This document shows, piece by piece, positions 30,021 to 40,900 of a DNA stretch of 64,000 bases. The stretch spans positions 5,287,001 through 5,351,000 of the forward strand of contig NZ_AP025944.1 of the NCBI RefSeq assembly GCF_024349685.1. The letters are read 5' to 3'. Under the pieces are notes generated by a model. It saw only the letters and a program-made list of their open reading frames with translations. It was not told where the DNA came from and did no database searches. Within the stretch, counting starts at the first letter, position 1. Each line of letters starts with the position of its first letter. The stretch is from Pseudomonas sp. LRP2-20 (GTDB lineage Bacteria; Pseudomonadota; Gammaproteobacteria; Pseudomonadales; Pseudomonadaceae). A program made the translations under genes and the position numbers.

Positions 30021-30971
30021 ATGCTGAAAGGCTTAGCCCTGACGCCCCCAGTGCTCGGGCGCATCTCCATCGGTAAGGTCATCGAGAAAAATGGCAAGCG
30101 TCTGCCGGAGAAGGATGACCAGTTCACCATCACCTCCCAGGTACAAGCCAAGGACGGCTGGCTGTTGCACCCTCTCAACGACGGGCTTCGTCAGGGTAAG
30201 GACGACAAACTGCGAAGCATTCCGGTGCGCCTGCTGTTCAACGAGCCTGAGCTGAACCTTCGTGCCGACTACACCCTATTTGATCGACAGTCCGGACGAC
30301 CGCTGTGCGTGGGCAATGGTGAGACCTGCAAGCGCGTCACTCAAGAAGGTATGCAGTCTCTGCCCTGCCCTTCGCCGGATGCCTGCCCACTGGCCAAGGG
30401 TAATGCCTGTAGGCCCTACGGACGGCTAAACGTGATCATTGGCGATGAGGATCCGCTAGGTAGCTTTGTGTTCCGCACCACCGGCTTCAACAGCATCCGC
30501 ACGCTAGCTGCCCGGCTGTATTACTTCCAGGCCATTTCCGGCAACCGTTTGGCGTGCCTGCCGCTGGAGCTGCGCCTACGTGGCAAGTCGACTCGTCAGA
30601 GTCATGGCACGCCGATCTTCTACGTCGACCTGACAGTACGCGGCGGTATGGACATGGCTGAGGGGCTACAAGCCGCCAATGAGCTCGATGCGAAGCGGAA
30701 AGCAGCAGGCTTCGATCAAGCTGCGTTGGATGAAGCGGCGCAGCGTGGCTTCGCCAATGGCGCGTTCGAGGACAGCGAGGAAGACGCCGGCACCATCGTC
30801 GAGGAGTTCTACCCCGTCGAGGAGAGCCAATCCCCTATCGCCAAGACTCCCCAGCGATCCGTGAAAAACAGCCTGGCCGAAAAGCTGGAGGCGCAAGCCC
30901 TGCGCCATACCCCACTGCTGGATCATTACCAAGGAGCCCAGCATGCGACTGCACAAGCTGAAGGCCAGTGA
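30021..30971 (+). CDS. Four-cysteine RDF-like / 'hydrolase or metal-binding' protein
   Basis: It has 316 residues, starting MLKGLALTPPVLGRISIG after AGGAGAACC. A cysteine set (CKRV, LPCP, DACP, NACR, residues about 115-145) is likely to bind a metal or Fe-S cluster. The beta-rich core resembles proteins annotated as recombination-directionality-factor-like (Gp3-like). The Glu/Asp-rich C-terminus overlaps radC by 29 bp. By neighbourhood it may be the single-strand-binding or annealing partner of YqaJ, or it may control excision. Neither is proven. Confidence 0.75.
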   Translation: MLKGLALTPPVLGRISIGKVIEKNGKRLPEKDDQFTITSQVQAKDGWLLHPLNDGLRQGKDDKLRSIPVRLLFNEPELNLRADYTLFDRQSGRPLCVGNGETCKRVTQEGMQSLPCPSPDACPLAKGNACRPYGRLNVIIGDEDPLGSFVFRTTGFNSIRTLAARLYYFQAISGNRLACLPLELRLRGKSTRQSHGTPIFYVDLTVRGGMDMAEGLQAANELDAKRKAAGFDQAALDEAAQRGFANGAFEDSEEDAGTIVEEFYPVEESQSPIAKTPQRSVKNSLAEKLEAQALRHTPLLDHYQGAQHATAQAEGQ

Positions 30972-31440
30972 CTCGACCGGCACCTACCTAGTCGAGTCGC
31001 CGGTCACCGAAACCGACATTCTGCTGATGGCCCGCCAGCTGGCGAATCTGCGCCTGCGTCGAGGACGTGCACTGACATCACCCAAGGAGGTAACCTGCCA
31101 CTTGCAAGCCCTGCTGGCCGAGTATGAACATGAAGTTTTCGCCCTACTCATGCTCGACAGCAAAAACCGCGTCATCGTCTTTCACGAGCTTTTCCGGGGC
31201 ACCCTGGACGGCGCCAGCGTCTACCCACGCGAGGTCGTGAAGTTAGCTCTAGAGCACAACGCCGCTGCAATGATCCTGGTGCACAACCACCCATCTGGAG
31301 ATCCCGAGCCAAGCCTGGCGGATCGCAACCTTACCCGCAAACTGAAGGAGGCACTGGATCTGGTTGGGGTGCGAACCCTAGACCATATCGTGGTGGGCCA
31401 AGAAGGCTGTGTTTCGCTGGCAGAACAGGGCTACCTGTAA
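30943..31440 (+). CDS. radC: RadC-family JAB/MPN domain protein
   Basis: It has 165 residues, shorter than chromosomal RadC because the N-terminal HhH region is missing. Mobile-element RadC proteins often look like this. JAMM motif: Glu63 candidate, H114-x-H116 (HNHPSGDPEPS) and D127. The family's enzymatic role is still uncertain despite the metalloprotease-like motif. It overlaps the preceding gene, implying coupling, and is followed 9 bp later by a small membrane protein. Confidence 0.92.
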   Translation: MRLHKLKASDSTGTYLVESPVTETDILLMARQLANLRLRRGRALTSPKEVTCHLQALLAEYEHEVFALLMLDSKNRVIVFHELFRGTLDGASVYPREVVKLALEHNAAAMILVHNHPSGDPEPSLADRNLTRKLKEALDLVGVRTLDHIVVGQEGCVSLAEQGYL

Positions 31441-31449
31441 GGAGGCTGC

Positions 31450-31632
31450 ATGGAGATATTGCTACGCACCTTCGCAGCGGTGGTCGTGTTCGCCGGCATC
31501 CTTGCTGGCTCCTTGGCAAGCTTGCTGCTGGTGATTTTGATGGTGCGCTTTCCGCCACTCTTGATCGCGGTGATATTGGCTTGCTGGATCTTCGCTCGGC
31601 TGCGGAACCCAGAACAACATACCCCGCGGTAA
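31450..31632 (+). CDS. Small two-helix membrane protein
   Basis: It has 60 residues, mostly hydrophobic, with two predicted membrane helices (about 8-32 and 36-50) and a short polar tail. A strong AAGGAGG ribosome site sits 6 bases before the ATG. It is the last gene of the recombination module before a long perfect terminator. I do not recognise a family. Confidence 0.65.
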   Translation: MEILLRTFAAVVVFAGILAGSLASLLLVILMVRFPPLLIAVILACWIFARLRNPEQHTPR

Positions 31633-31635
31633 ACA

Positions 31636-31700
31636 GCCCACACCAACGTGAGCGGCCATTTGGCCGCTCACGTTGGTGTGGGCTAGCTTCTTCTTTTTTT
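31636..31700. terminator. 23-bp perfect hairpin terminator between convergent operons
   Basis: Arms at 31636-31658 and 31661-31683 are exact inverted repeats of 23 bp with a TT loop. A T-rich run follows on the plus strand (TTCTTCTTTTTTT). It separates the rightward recombination module from the leftward BREX operon and can act in both directions. Confidence 0.9.
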
Positions 31701-31732
31701 GTCTCAACGCTAGATCACAAATGGCTAAGCGG

Positions 31733-33775
31733 TCACTCCACAACCGCTTTAAACAAAGCATCACGTGCATCCTGGTAAAACTGGATGTCGATCTTGGTGG
31801 CCATGTCATCCGAGAGATCGTAGAGCTGGCGGCGCGCGGTCACCGGCATCAATAATGCGCTGGCGCCCTTCTCCACAGCCAGTTCGGCGATGTTTACTGC
31901 GTTGCTGATCGGTTCTATGGAGCCGCCTAGGTTGATTTCACCGACGACGATTAGCCCGCCCTTGACGGATTTCTTCAGCAAGCTACTACACATGGCGATT
32001 AGCGCTGCCATGCCCAACTTAGAGCCACGCTTCGCTGCATCAAAAGCCCGCAGCTGAATGGAAAACTCATGAGAACGCGGATCGCGGTCACCAATAAACT
32101 GCCCTGCGCGTGAGTACAGGTTTTGTTCAGCGTAGCGTACTGACTCCTTGAACGCGGGTGGTGCGGGGTTGTTGAGGATCTTCACCCCAGAACCCGGCCC
32201 CTCATTGACCTCAATGCGATACAGGCCGGCATTGTCATCAATATCGGCCCCACCTTCGCTGATGGTCCAGATCTGACCAGGCTCCAACGGATCGTCACCG
32301 ATCTCGTTGTCGGCTCTTAGCTCAGGGGTTGCAACGAACTTCTCGACGCCATCACCGCCGATGAAGTAACTGAAATGGGTATTGCGGAACTCGGCAGCCC
32401 CTACCCGTTTCTGCTGCTCTTTCACCCGCCGACGAACTTCAAGGCCCAAGCGGGTTGCCCACTCAAGATCCTCATCGGAGACTGCCATATCCTGTTTGGG
32501 GTACATCAGCTTGAGCAAACCAGACACCGTCTTGTTAACAGCATTGGTGTCACGACCACTCAGTGCCCCTCCCAGGTGAACACGGTTTTGCATAACGGAT
32601 ACGCGGCTCTCAAACCGCAGCCGGCTCATGCACTCGGAAAAGAAGTCACTTACCAAACCAAAGTGATCAGTGGTTAGATCCTTGTTCATCTTCGGCACAT
32701 CCCAGCCGGGAAGATAACAATGAATACGGTCCATCCACGCAGTGTCATCGCGCATTTCAGCGGGCAGCGGACCAAACAGGTGGCCAACGCGTTGCTGATG
32801 TTCTACGTCTACATCGAAGTTACCGACAAACACCATCGAGCCATCGGCACGAATGCTTTCCTTGCCACGACTGAACTCACCGGACTCCATGTAGCCCTTC
32901 ATGATGTTGATCCCCTCCTTTGTATCGAAGGAGATCCCACTCACCTCGTCAAAGCAAACCACGTCGTACTGGCATACCAGGCCGCGCTGGCCGCTCGCAT
33001 TATTCACGAACATTTTGGCGATAGTCGCCTTGCCACCGGAAATCAGGTGAGCATAAGGCGATACTTGCTGAAACAGGTGGCTCTTGCCGGTACCCCGCGG
33101 CCCTAACTCGACCATATTGTAGTTGCGCTCTACGAAAGGGATCATCCGTAGCAAGATGGCATCCTTGACACGCTGCGTCAGAGCGCTGGACTCCAAGCCG
33201 ATGGAGCGAACCAGAAAGTCACGCCATTCCTCGCTGCTGAAGTTGCTGCGCGCCTCAGCCATGATATCTAGCACATTGCGCTTGGACATCTGGATCGGCC
33301 GCAATTCGGAGATACCGAAGGCGTTGCCCTTCTCCTCTGCAATTACCCCGTCGTACTCAAGGGTGACCTCAGCATAAAATCCACCGGTCAACAGGCGCTC
33401 GTTATCATCGACAATCTGGTCTGGGATACGCACCCGGTTCAGGTTCAGGCTGGGCAGACTAGCCAGATAGCCCCCCTCCTTTTCCACGAAGCGCACGCTG
33501 ACAATATCAATTAGCTTTGCTGAACCCGTCTTGTAGGCCCTCGCCTTGAACAGCTCTTCCTCTCCCGCACGCACGGTTCTGGAAGACAGCTGGCGCTGCA
33601 CAATCTCCAGCCCCTCTTCGATTTCCTCAGGATTGGTGGACGCGCAGTACCGCCCCAGCATGAACTCAACTACATAGGTGGGTACCGGAAACTGGCGGGC
33701 AAAAGTTCGGACCAGATCCTTGCGGACCAGATACCCCTCGAAGGCCTCAGCAGCCTTTCGGTCCAGCGTGTCCAT
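31733..33775 (-). CDS. brxL: BREX protein BrxL (AAA+ with Lon-like domain)
   Basis: It has 680 residues and is the last gene of the BREX operon. The N-terminal region begins MDTLDRKAAEAFEGYLVRKDLVRTF. The AAA+ core has Walker A GPRGTGKS near residue 225 and Walker B VVCFDEVSG. The C-terminal Lon-like domain includes GSKLGMAALIAMCSSLLKK and GEINLGGSIEPISNAVNIAELAVEKGA. BrxL proteins of type I BREX form DNA-binding hexamers and are required for phage restriction but not methylation. The start at 33775 is 6 bp after the pglZ stop; a GTG at 33781 is an alternative. Confidence 0.96.
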   Translation of the reverse strand: MDTLDRKAAEAFEGYLVRKDLVRTFARQFPVPTYVVEFMLGRYCASTNPEEIEEGLEIVQRQLSSRTVRAGEEELFKARAYKTGSAKLIDIVSVRFVEKEGGYLASLPSLNLNRVRIPDQIVDDNERLLTGGFYAEVTLEYDGVIAEEKGNAFGISELRPIQMSKRNVLDIMAEARSNFSSEEWRDFLVRSIGLESSALTQRVKDAILLRMIPFVERNYNMVELGPRGTGKSHLFQQVSPYAHLISGGKATIAKMFVNNASGQRGLVCQYDVVCFDEVSGISFDTKEGINIMKGYMESGEFSRGKESIRADGSMVFVGNFDVDVEHQQRVGHLFGPLPAEMRDDTAWMDRIHCYLPGWDVPKMNKDLTTDHFGLVSDFFSECMSRLRFESRVSVMQNRVHLGGALSGRDTNAVNKTVSGLLKLMYPKQDMAVSDEDLEWATRLGLEVRRRVKEQQKRVGAAEFRNTHFSYFIGGDGVEKFVATPELRADNEIGDDPLEPGQIWTISEGGADIDDNAGLYRIEVNEGPGSGVKILNNPAPPAFKESVRYAEQNLYSRAGQFIGDRDPRSHEFSIQLRAFDAAKRGSKLGMAALIAMCSSLLKKSVKGGLIVVGEINLGGSIEPISNAVNIAELAVEKGASALLMPVTARRQLYDLSDDMATKIDIQFYQDARDALFKAVVE

Positions 33776-33781
33776 TTCCAC

Positions 33782-36100
33782 TTATTCGTCTCCTACCAAT
33801 GTCGGCTTCTTCGCTAGCACATTGCCTTGATCATCCAGCAGCACCAACACCGCAGAGCTGCCCTCATACTGGTCATCCACCATTAGGCTGCACTTGCATT
33901 CTTTGAGTGGCTTGCGTTTGCTGATTTCCGAATCCGGATCCCCCGGATGCGTTCTCAGCACCGCCAATATGCCGTCTGCTTGGGTTTCAGCCTGTACCTT
34001 GCAGGTCAGTCCCAACCAGCGAATATCCGACAGGGTCGCGGTAACTGCAGATACCGATACAGCGGGTTGTGCGCTACGAACTTCAATGACCGGGGTTAGA
34101 CACTCCTGCAGACTTAAACCACCATGATCATAGTGCTGACCGGCCTTGAAGCTACAGACGCCTGGCGCTACAGCGATGCTAACAGCGCTATTCCAATACC
34201 AACCCACCTGCTGATAACCCGTTTCAACAGAGTCCTTGATGACCGCACAGCGGCCCCAGCGAGTCTCTGTCAGATGCTTGGGCAAATCGACTTTCGACAT
34301 CGGTCTGGGCGTCAGGACCCAGCCATGGTCGGTGACAATCCGAATCTTCCGCCAGCCGGCCGCAATCAGCTCCTCAGCCCGCTCCACAACCTCATCAAGC
34401 AGGATGTCGATTCGCGCGGCAAGTTTCAGCCCTTTTACGTGGCCTTCCTTATCGATATCACCACTCTGCAGCCAGGCATTCGAAGATGGGTCGCCTGACT
34501 CCCCTTCTTCCAGGTATTGCCAGCCCTTTTCCTGCAGTAGCTTGCGCAGATAGTGGGCCGAAAAGTCTTTATCATCATCCAACAGACTTGGTTCAAAGTC
34601 TCGATCAGTCAAACGACCGGTCAAGCGATCATGCACTGGCGTGACCGCGGCCTTGGCAGTCGCGGTAACCGAAGGCAGCGCCGCCCAGTTAGAAGCGAGC
34701 TGAATATCGCCCAAACCTTGTAGTTTGCCAGCTAGGCGCTGAGCCGTATCGAAGCGCAAGCCATCTACAAAGAAAACCGCCTCTCCCGCTACGGCATAGT
34801 CAGCAGTAGCTTCATTGACCTGATCAGACCCCGGGTAGCCCTTGCTGCGAACCAGGTTCTGGAAATTGGATGTAATTCCATCTAGCCACGGGGTATAAAT
34901 CAAATCCAGGATGCCTTGGACCAATCCCTGCTGCATTGAAGACAGCGGATAAGCCAACGCCCGTAGGGCATGATCATCCGCCCGCCAATAGTGGTCTTTG
35001 TATTGACTTGCCATTTCCTCTGGGGCAGCACCTGAGAAGGTGGTTGAAGTGGCTTTCGCGATCTCACCTAGATGCTGTAGCACCCCAGCTAAGGGGGACA
35101 TATCAAGCGAGAACCAAACCCACTCACGGCGGTCAGCATGCCGAGCCTCAAGCTGCCCAATGGCCAAGCGCACTTTGGCTGGCTCCTGCTGAAGTAGCCC
35201 GCTTAAATCCCGCTCAAGCTGTTGTTCTTCACTGGCATTGATCGACGGGTAGCTGTCACCGCTAGCAGCGAGATCGGCCTGAACCTTCAAGAGCAACTGC
35301 GGTAACTGGGGATAATGGGCACAAGACTCTACAAAACGCTGCCAGACAGAATCCCAAACGCCCTGGCGTTGGCACAGCAACTCCGCAGCGGTGAGTTCGC
35401 CATCCTGCTCCGGATGAAAGTGGTATTCCGTATCGCAAATACCGACCAACGCCTGCCAACGAGCAAGCTCCCAGCGCTCACGGCTGGCTTGGCTGTCATT
35501 CATCCAGCTAAGCAAATCTCGAACCGGGTCGCTGCTGACAAGCTTGTTGAAGTCCGCTGCCTCCAGACGGCGATTACTCAACTCATCGCGTTCGCTTTCA
35601 AGAATCTCGGGCAGCACACGCAGCATGACCTGTTGGCTTTTTTCATCCTTAGCCACATCCAGCCCAGCGCCGCCGTTGCTAGATATCAGGAAGGCATTCA
35701 CCGTCCAATCCCGACCGGAATTGCTGTAGATCCACCAGCAACCACGGTACTGCAACTCAGCCAGCGGCTTGAGCGCCTCCGGGCACGTAGCTATAGCGCG
35801 TAAATCTCGCCGCTCATGGCCTGGCAAATAGACAATGGGTGTACGGTCGGCGGGCAGTTCAATGCCAGGTAAGACATCCTCTACCACACATTTGATCCAG
35901 ATAGCCGGTCCGGTTTTACGTTCAGGCGCATAGTCACCCAGCACAATCAGCTCGGGCATGGCAGCCTGAAGCAAGGGCAAGGCTGGCTCCCACTGGCGCA
36001 GCTTATCGGTCCAAAGAATGACGTTGGGTGCGGCTTGAACGTTAGAGTTGTAGGCAGCGCTGGCACGGACTTCGTTGGCCAACAGGTCAATCAGTTTCAT
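33782..36100 (-). CDS. pglZ: BREX alkaline-phosphatase-like protein PglZ
   Basis: It has 772 residues. The C-terminal PglZ domain carries the metal-site type segments VFFVDGLRFDTA and IRIVTDHGWVLTP, typical of the alkaline-phosphatase superfamily. The N-terminal half is the less conserved BREX-specific part. PglZ is a hallmark of all BREX systems and is needed for host methylation and phage exclusion. It is followed immediately by brxL and preceded 53 bp upstream by the DUF262 gene. Confidence 0.96.
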   Translation of the reverse strand: MKLIDLLANEVRASAAYNSNVQAAPNVILWTDKLRQWEPALPLLQAAMPELIVLGDYAPERKTGPAIWIKCVVEDVLPGIELPADRTPIVYLPGHERRDLRAIATCPEALKPLAELQYRGCWWIYSNSGRDWTVNAFLISSNGGAGLDVAKDEKSQQVMLRVLPEILESERDELSNRRLEAADFNKLVSSDPVRDLLSWMNDSQASRERWELARWQALVGICDTEYHFHPEQDGELTAAELLCQRQGVWDSVWQRFVESCAHYPQLPQLLLKVQADLAASGDSYPSINASEEQQLERDLSGLLQQEPAKVRLAIGQLEARHADRREWVWFSLDMSPLAGVLQHLGEIAKATSTTFSGAAPEEMASQYKDHYWRADDHALRALAYPLSSMQQGLVQGILDLIYTPWLDGITSNFQNLVRSKGYPGSDQVNEATADYAVAGEAVFFVDGLRFDTAQRLAGKLQGLGDIQLASNWAALPSVTATAKAAVTPVHDRLTGRLTDRDFEPSLLDDDKDFSAHYLRKLLQEKGWQYLEEGESGDPSSNAWLQSGDIDKEGHVKGLKLAARIDILLDEVVERAEELIAAGWRKIRIVTDHGWVLTPRPMSKVDLPKHLTETRWGRCAVIKDSVETGYQQVGWYWNSAVSIAVAPGVCSFKAGQHYDHGGLSLQECLTPVIEVRSAQPAVSVSAVTATLSDIRWLGLTCKVQAETQADGILAVLRTHPGDPDSEISKRKPLKECKCSLMVDDQYEGSSAVLVLLDDQGNVLAKKPTLVGDE

Positions 36101-36153
36101 AGTAGTCCTTGGCGGTTGGCTTCGTACCAGTCAAAACAAGGTTGAATACATAA

Positions 36154-37941
36154 TCACAAAACCGACAGAGGATACGTCTTCAGCAACTCTTGCACCAAAA
36201 GATCCGTTCGTACCTTGAGCTTATCCACGGTCCAACTGGTTTCGTTGGCCAACGCCTGGTTCAAGTACAGACCATTGTTGTAGCCAACCTTCCGCCCCTG
36301 GCTATCCACGCGGTTCTGCTTCTCGGCAAAGCTCTTGTTGCCAAGCGCACTGTTGTAGCCAGAGATGGTCAGGTTGCCCAGAGAATGGGCATAGGTCTGA
36401 CGGTACTGCTCAGCAAGGGCGGAGTCACCGCTGGCCATCATCTGCACCCAGGTATCAGGGATGTTCTCCCCCTGCGGGAAGATGTGCTCGATGGTCCAGA
36501 CGTATTGCTTGCCTTTCAAGGCCCAGAGATCAACCTGCGTCTCGCGGGTCATACGGTTTTCTTCCAGCGCGCAAAGTACAAAGCGGCAAACGGCTTTGTT
36601 GTCCTCGTAGATTGGTCCCTTGAGGCTCTTCTCAAACTGCTCATCGCTTGCGCTTTCGGCGGTCAGACGATGTTTGATTTGACTGACAACAGCATCCCCT
36701 CTCAACGCCATGATTGCCTCAGCCACATCCATGAAGATGCGTGTCAGATCTCGGGTAGGTGGGAGGTCGGTGGTATTGCGGCGCACAAAGAAGGCAATCA
36801 AGTAGTGAACAACCTGCTCTAGCTGAGAATGATCAAGCGCCAAAGCCTCCCGGTACTCAAACAGCACCATCAACAACAGATAAGCCGCCGCACCTTGGAT
36901 ACGGTCCAGCGACAGTAGCAGGCGGGACAACTTCGGCTGATCCGATACGGCACAGTAGCCAACAATCTGCGCGTAATGGATCGAGAGCCGAATCATCGCC
37001 TGCAGAAAGTTCTCAGCATCATGGGCGATCAGCTTCTCATAAACCTGCATCAGATTCGACTTGGTCGCCACCGGCACCGAGACAATAGTTTTCAGCTCCG
37101 GCTTGAACGCGTTGTAGTACTGCCGGAAAAAACGCTCCTGCACCGCGTAGTCATCACCCAGAGCATCGATGACCTTCTTCCAGCGGTTATATTGTTTGTC
37201 GATAGAGCCAGGATCCTTGGACTCCAATACCGCCAGCAGCTTGTTCTTGATCAGATCAATGGCCGTTAGCGGTACGCCACGATTGTTCAGCGACTCAAAC
37301 AAAGTATAGGCATCGGAATGCCCTGCTACCTCGATCTTGACCAAGTTGGCGGTGTTCACTTTTTCAAGCAGAGCTTGCAGGCTAGCTACCGGATCATTAA
37401 GCCCTACCAGATACTGCTCAATGCGCCACAGAAAGTGCCGGTAGGCTTTCAGCACGCGGCGGTTACCTGCATTCGGCACCAGCTCCACATCCTCCAAAAT
37501 CCCAGCCCTGTTGAGCACCGCGAAGTAATCCTGCTGGTTGTTGTTCTGTACCTGGGGAATCATCCGGGCCTGATCTGGCTTTTTCTTCAGCACCAGTTTG
37601 TGCTTAAGGTTGTAAAGCTCGATCTGTTGTTCCATGCCCAGATTGGGTTGCGCCTTGTAGCTTTCGTAAATCGCAGCCAGCAGCAATGACAACGTCGTCA
37701 TACGCTGCTGGCCATCCACGAGCTCCAGGCTTTGCACCGACAAAGCATCCTGCGACTGGTTGATGCAGATGATCGAGCCGAGGAAGTAATTAGCCTCGTT
37801 ATCCAGCAGGTCGTCAAACAGTGCATCCCACTGGGCGCGGGTCCAGGTGTACTCGCGCTGGTAGCGTGGGATGGCATAGATCACCCCACTTTCAATATCG
37901 AGCAAGGTGGAGACGGGGTAGTTGTGGACGGATTTGATCAT
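36154..37941 (-). CDS. GmrSD-like DUF262/DUF1524 nuclease within the BREX operon
   Basis: It has 595 residues. The N-terminal DUF262 domain has IPRYQREYTW (24-33) and DGQQR (76-80). The latter is the ParB/Srx-like motif that binds or hydrolyses nucleotide in type IV enzymes. The C-terminal DUF1524 HNH-type nuclease has WTIEHIFPQ, LGNLTI and YNSALGNKSFAEK. Single-chain GmrSD/BrxU-like enzymes cut modified phage DNA, so the gene would complement BREX against phages with modified bases. It starts 3 bp after the pglX stop and is part of the operon. Confidence 0.92.
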   Translation of the reverse strand: MIKSVHNYPVSTLLDIESGVIYAIPRYQREYTWTRAQWDALFDDLLDNEANYFLGSIICINQSQDALSVQSLELVDGQQRMTTLSLLLAAIYESYKAQPNLGMEQQIELYNLKHKLVLKKKPDQARMIPQVQNNNQQDYFAVLNRAGILEDVELVPNAGNRRVLKAYRHFLWRIEQYLVGLNDPVASLQALLEKVNTANLVKIEVAGHSDAYTLFESLNNRGVPLTAIDLIKNKLLAVLESKDPGSIDKQYNRWKKVIDALGDDYAVQERFFRQYYNAFKPELKTIVSVPVATKSNLMQVYEKLIAHDAENFLQAMIRLSIHYAQIVGYCAVSDQPKLSRLLLSLDRIQGAAAYLLLMVLFEYREALALDHSQLEQVVHYLIAFFVRRNTTDLPPTRDLTRIFMDVAEAIMALRGDAVVSQIKHRLTAESASDEQFEKSLKGPIYEDNKAVCRFVLCALEENRMTRETQVDLWALKGKQYVWTIEHIFPQGENIPDTWVQMMASGDSALAEQYRQTYAHSLGNLTISGYNSALGNKSFAEKQNRVDSQGRKVGYNNGLYLNQALANETSWTVDKLKVRTDLLVQELLKTYPLSVL

Positions 37942-37944
37942 CAG

Positions 37945-40900
37945 CTAGTTCCTTGCCGCCCGCTTGTCCGCCAAGCTCAGGTGATGATCATTGATCCGCG
38001 CACCTTCGCTTTCGTCGTACTGCAGACCGAGCGTGAACCAGGGAGCGGATTCGACGTCTTTACCTCGGTCCTTGGCCCACTTGATGTTAGGAGCCCAACG
38101 TAGGATACCGGAGCCTTTTTTGCCGACGTCGCGGGCGTAGATGAACGGGCGAATATTGAAGCGCACGCCGTCGTTGAGGTCGGGAGTCCAACCGATAGGT
38201 TGCTCGGCCAGGGGCTTCCAGCGGACGAAGATATCGTAAGGCTTTTCACCTTCCAGGATGGCTTCCAGCTGTTTCTTCAAGACCTCAGCGGCAGCGAGGC
38301 GCTCTTGGGCGCCGTCTTCGCCATTGACCAGACCTGCTTGCTGAGTACGGATCCAGTCACCCAGGTAGACGTAAATCAGGCGCTCAAGGATAGCCTTGTC
38401 GAGCCTGTGGTAATTGACCAGCACGCTGAAGCCGTCTTTGAGGCCATCCCAGAGATGCCAGATAAAGGGCCGGTGCTGGAACAGTTTGCAGTGCTGCTCG
38501 AAGAACTTGTCGCGCAGCCACAGGCTGAGGGACTTGCTGCCGACGGTTTCCAGCAGACGGTTTTTTAGCGGCGTAGTCCAAGCCTCGCCATAGGCGGCTT
38601 GCAGCAGGGCATCCAGGCGCTTATCGGCAGCCTTTTCACCGCGCACTGGCGGCAGGCAGACAATGCCGTCGTCATCGACAAACCCTGCCAGCTCCGCACA
38701 GCGATCCACCCACGCCCTCTGCTCGGCGGCCAGTTCCATTTCAGCGTCTAATTCAGCTGGCCACTGATAACCTAACAAACGCGCCACCGCCACTTGCAGC
38801 ACGGTGTCATCAACGCGCAGTTCGCCATGGGCGGTCCATTTGCTGTCTTCGTCCCAAATCACCGAACCACAAGGATGACCGTGGAAGATCCATTGGGTGG
38901 GGTCGTTCGTGTAGGGTTGGGGCAGACCATTGGGGTATTGCTCTTCGGCAACCTTTGTCCAGTACTCCAAGTCAAAGGGGACTTTAACGAGCGTGGCGTT
39001 AGTAACGTTTAGTTTTTGATCAATTCGCCGGACGGCCTCGGTGTAAGTAGGAGAAGCGCAGAAGCACCTAATAGCAAGTAGGTGTGATCCGTCTTTTGGG
39101 ACTATCACTGCAACGTTTTGATGAAAGCGCTCCTTGGCGTAGGTGTACGGGTATAATTGCCTCATCCGATGGATAGCCACACCTTCTTTGCCAATAGCTT
39201 TAAGCCCCTTTGTAGGATAAGCAGTAGGCAAAGACAGTAATAATCCATTTCCTTGTTCCCACCGAACCAACCAGGTCATCCCTGCGTCAGGCTTTAACTC
39301 AGTAGGGGTTCCTTGCATAAGTTCCCAGATAGCCCGATCAATATCCGACTGTTCCCAGAAGGCGCATACAAACATCGGATCATCACTAGTCTGAAGTCCT
39401 ACCAAGCCATCCGCATATTGGCTAAGCAGCGAGATGTCTCTAGCTTCATCAAACGACAACCGCGCATCAGGATTTTCAAGCTGCTTGGCCTGCAGCATGG
39501 ATTTCATTTCATCTAGCTGGAGCTGAGCTGCCTTTTCTTGCGCAGAGTGTTGCTCGGACACATCCACTCCACGAATCCAGTTGCCCGGCTCGCCACTGCG
39601 CAGCAGATCCGCCGACTGCCCCACTCCATTGCCACGACTCAGAGTAATCAGCGCAACGAATGCGCCTGCAGCGGCTGAGGACTCAAACGCTCCTTCACCC
39701 ATACGGGCAATCAAATGCCAGCTGTCATTCTGCAACAGCTTCTCGCGGAACTTGCGGTAGCTGGTAAGGAATAGCCAGTTTTGCGGGAGCACAATACTAG
39801 CGGTGCCACCCTGCACACAGAACTCCAGGCAACGGTCGAGAAATACCGTGGCCAGATCGTTCTTACCTGCGGGGTAATAGCTTTCGCAGTAGTTCTTGAG
39901 GGTGTCGTGCTGCTTGCCCCGCGCCAGGTAAGGCACGTTGGTGATTACCCAGGTGTATTGGCCAGCCAGTAGCTCAGCGGCTTTGACTAGGCCTTGAGCA
40001 ACAATGCCGGCTTCCAGGCGATTATTCAGGGTAAGGGTTTCGCCATCGGCCTGACCTTGCTGATTGGCCTGGTCCTGAGTCAGAGCCTCGCCCAGCAGTT
40101 GCTGCAACTCACTCCACTGGGCAATTTGGGCAGCCTTGCTGCGGCGTGGGTTGATCAGGCTGCCAAGGACTGGGGCATCCTTGAAGGTCTGGTACATCCA
40201 GTCCAGCGCAATGGTCAGGTTCTGTTTGCCCGCCTTGCGACTCAGCTCTTTCCATTCGTCGCGGGCGGCGGCGATGGACAGGCCACTGCAGGCTAGGTGC
40301 AACTCTGGCAGGCTGCGGTAACCGCCAGCATCCGGGAAGCGCCAGGCTTCCAGCGCCACGGCAAAGGCGGCCAGTTCGACGCAACGCTGATCCAGCTCTA
40401 GGCCGTGCAGGTTTTCACTGAGTACTTTATCGATCGCTTGCTGAGCAGTCAGCTGCTCGGCCTGCATGCGCATGGGCACCAGCATCAGGAAGGCAGCCAC
40501 CAGGAAGTGGCCTGAGCCACAGCAGGGGTCGAGCGCTTTCAGTTCACTGAGCCGTTTTGGCCAGGCGTCAAAGGTGCCGGAGGCCGGCTGCCACTGCTGA
40601 GCCCTTTCCTCTTTGACAAAACGCAGGTAGCTCAGCGGCATACCGGGGATGGCAACTTTTTCACGCAGTTCCTGTTCGCTTTGCGCGGTTTGCCAGTCAT
40701 CCGCCGTGAGGTGCTGGCCAGCCCACCAGGCACCCAGGCTATTATCCAGCAGGAAGCTGACCATATAGGGTTCGGTAAACAGCTGGGTGACCGGTGACAA
40801 CTCGTCGGCGCCGATCTTGACCTCCGACTTGTTGACCTCGTCCTTGCGCTTGCTTTGCCAGAATTGATAGACCCAGCCCAGGCTGTCCTGTGCCTTGAAG

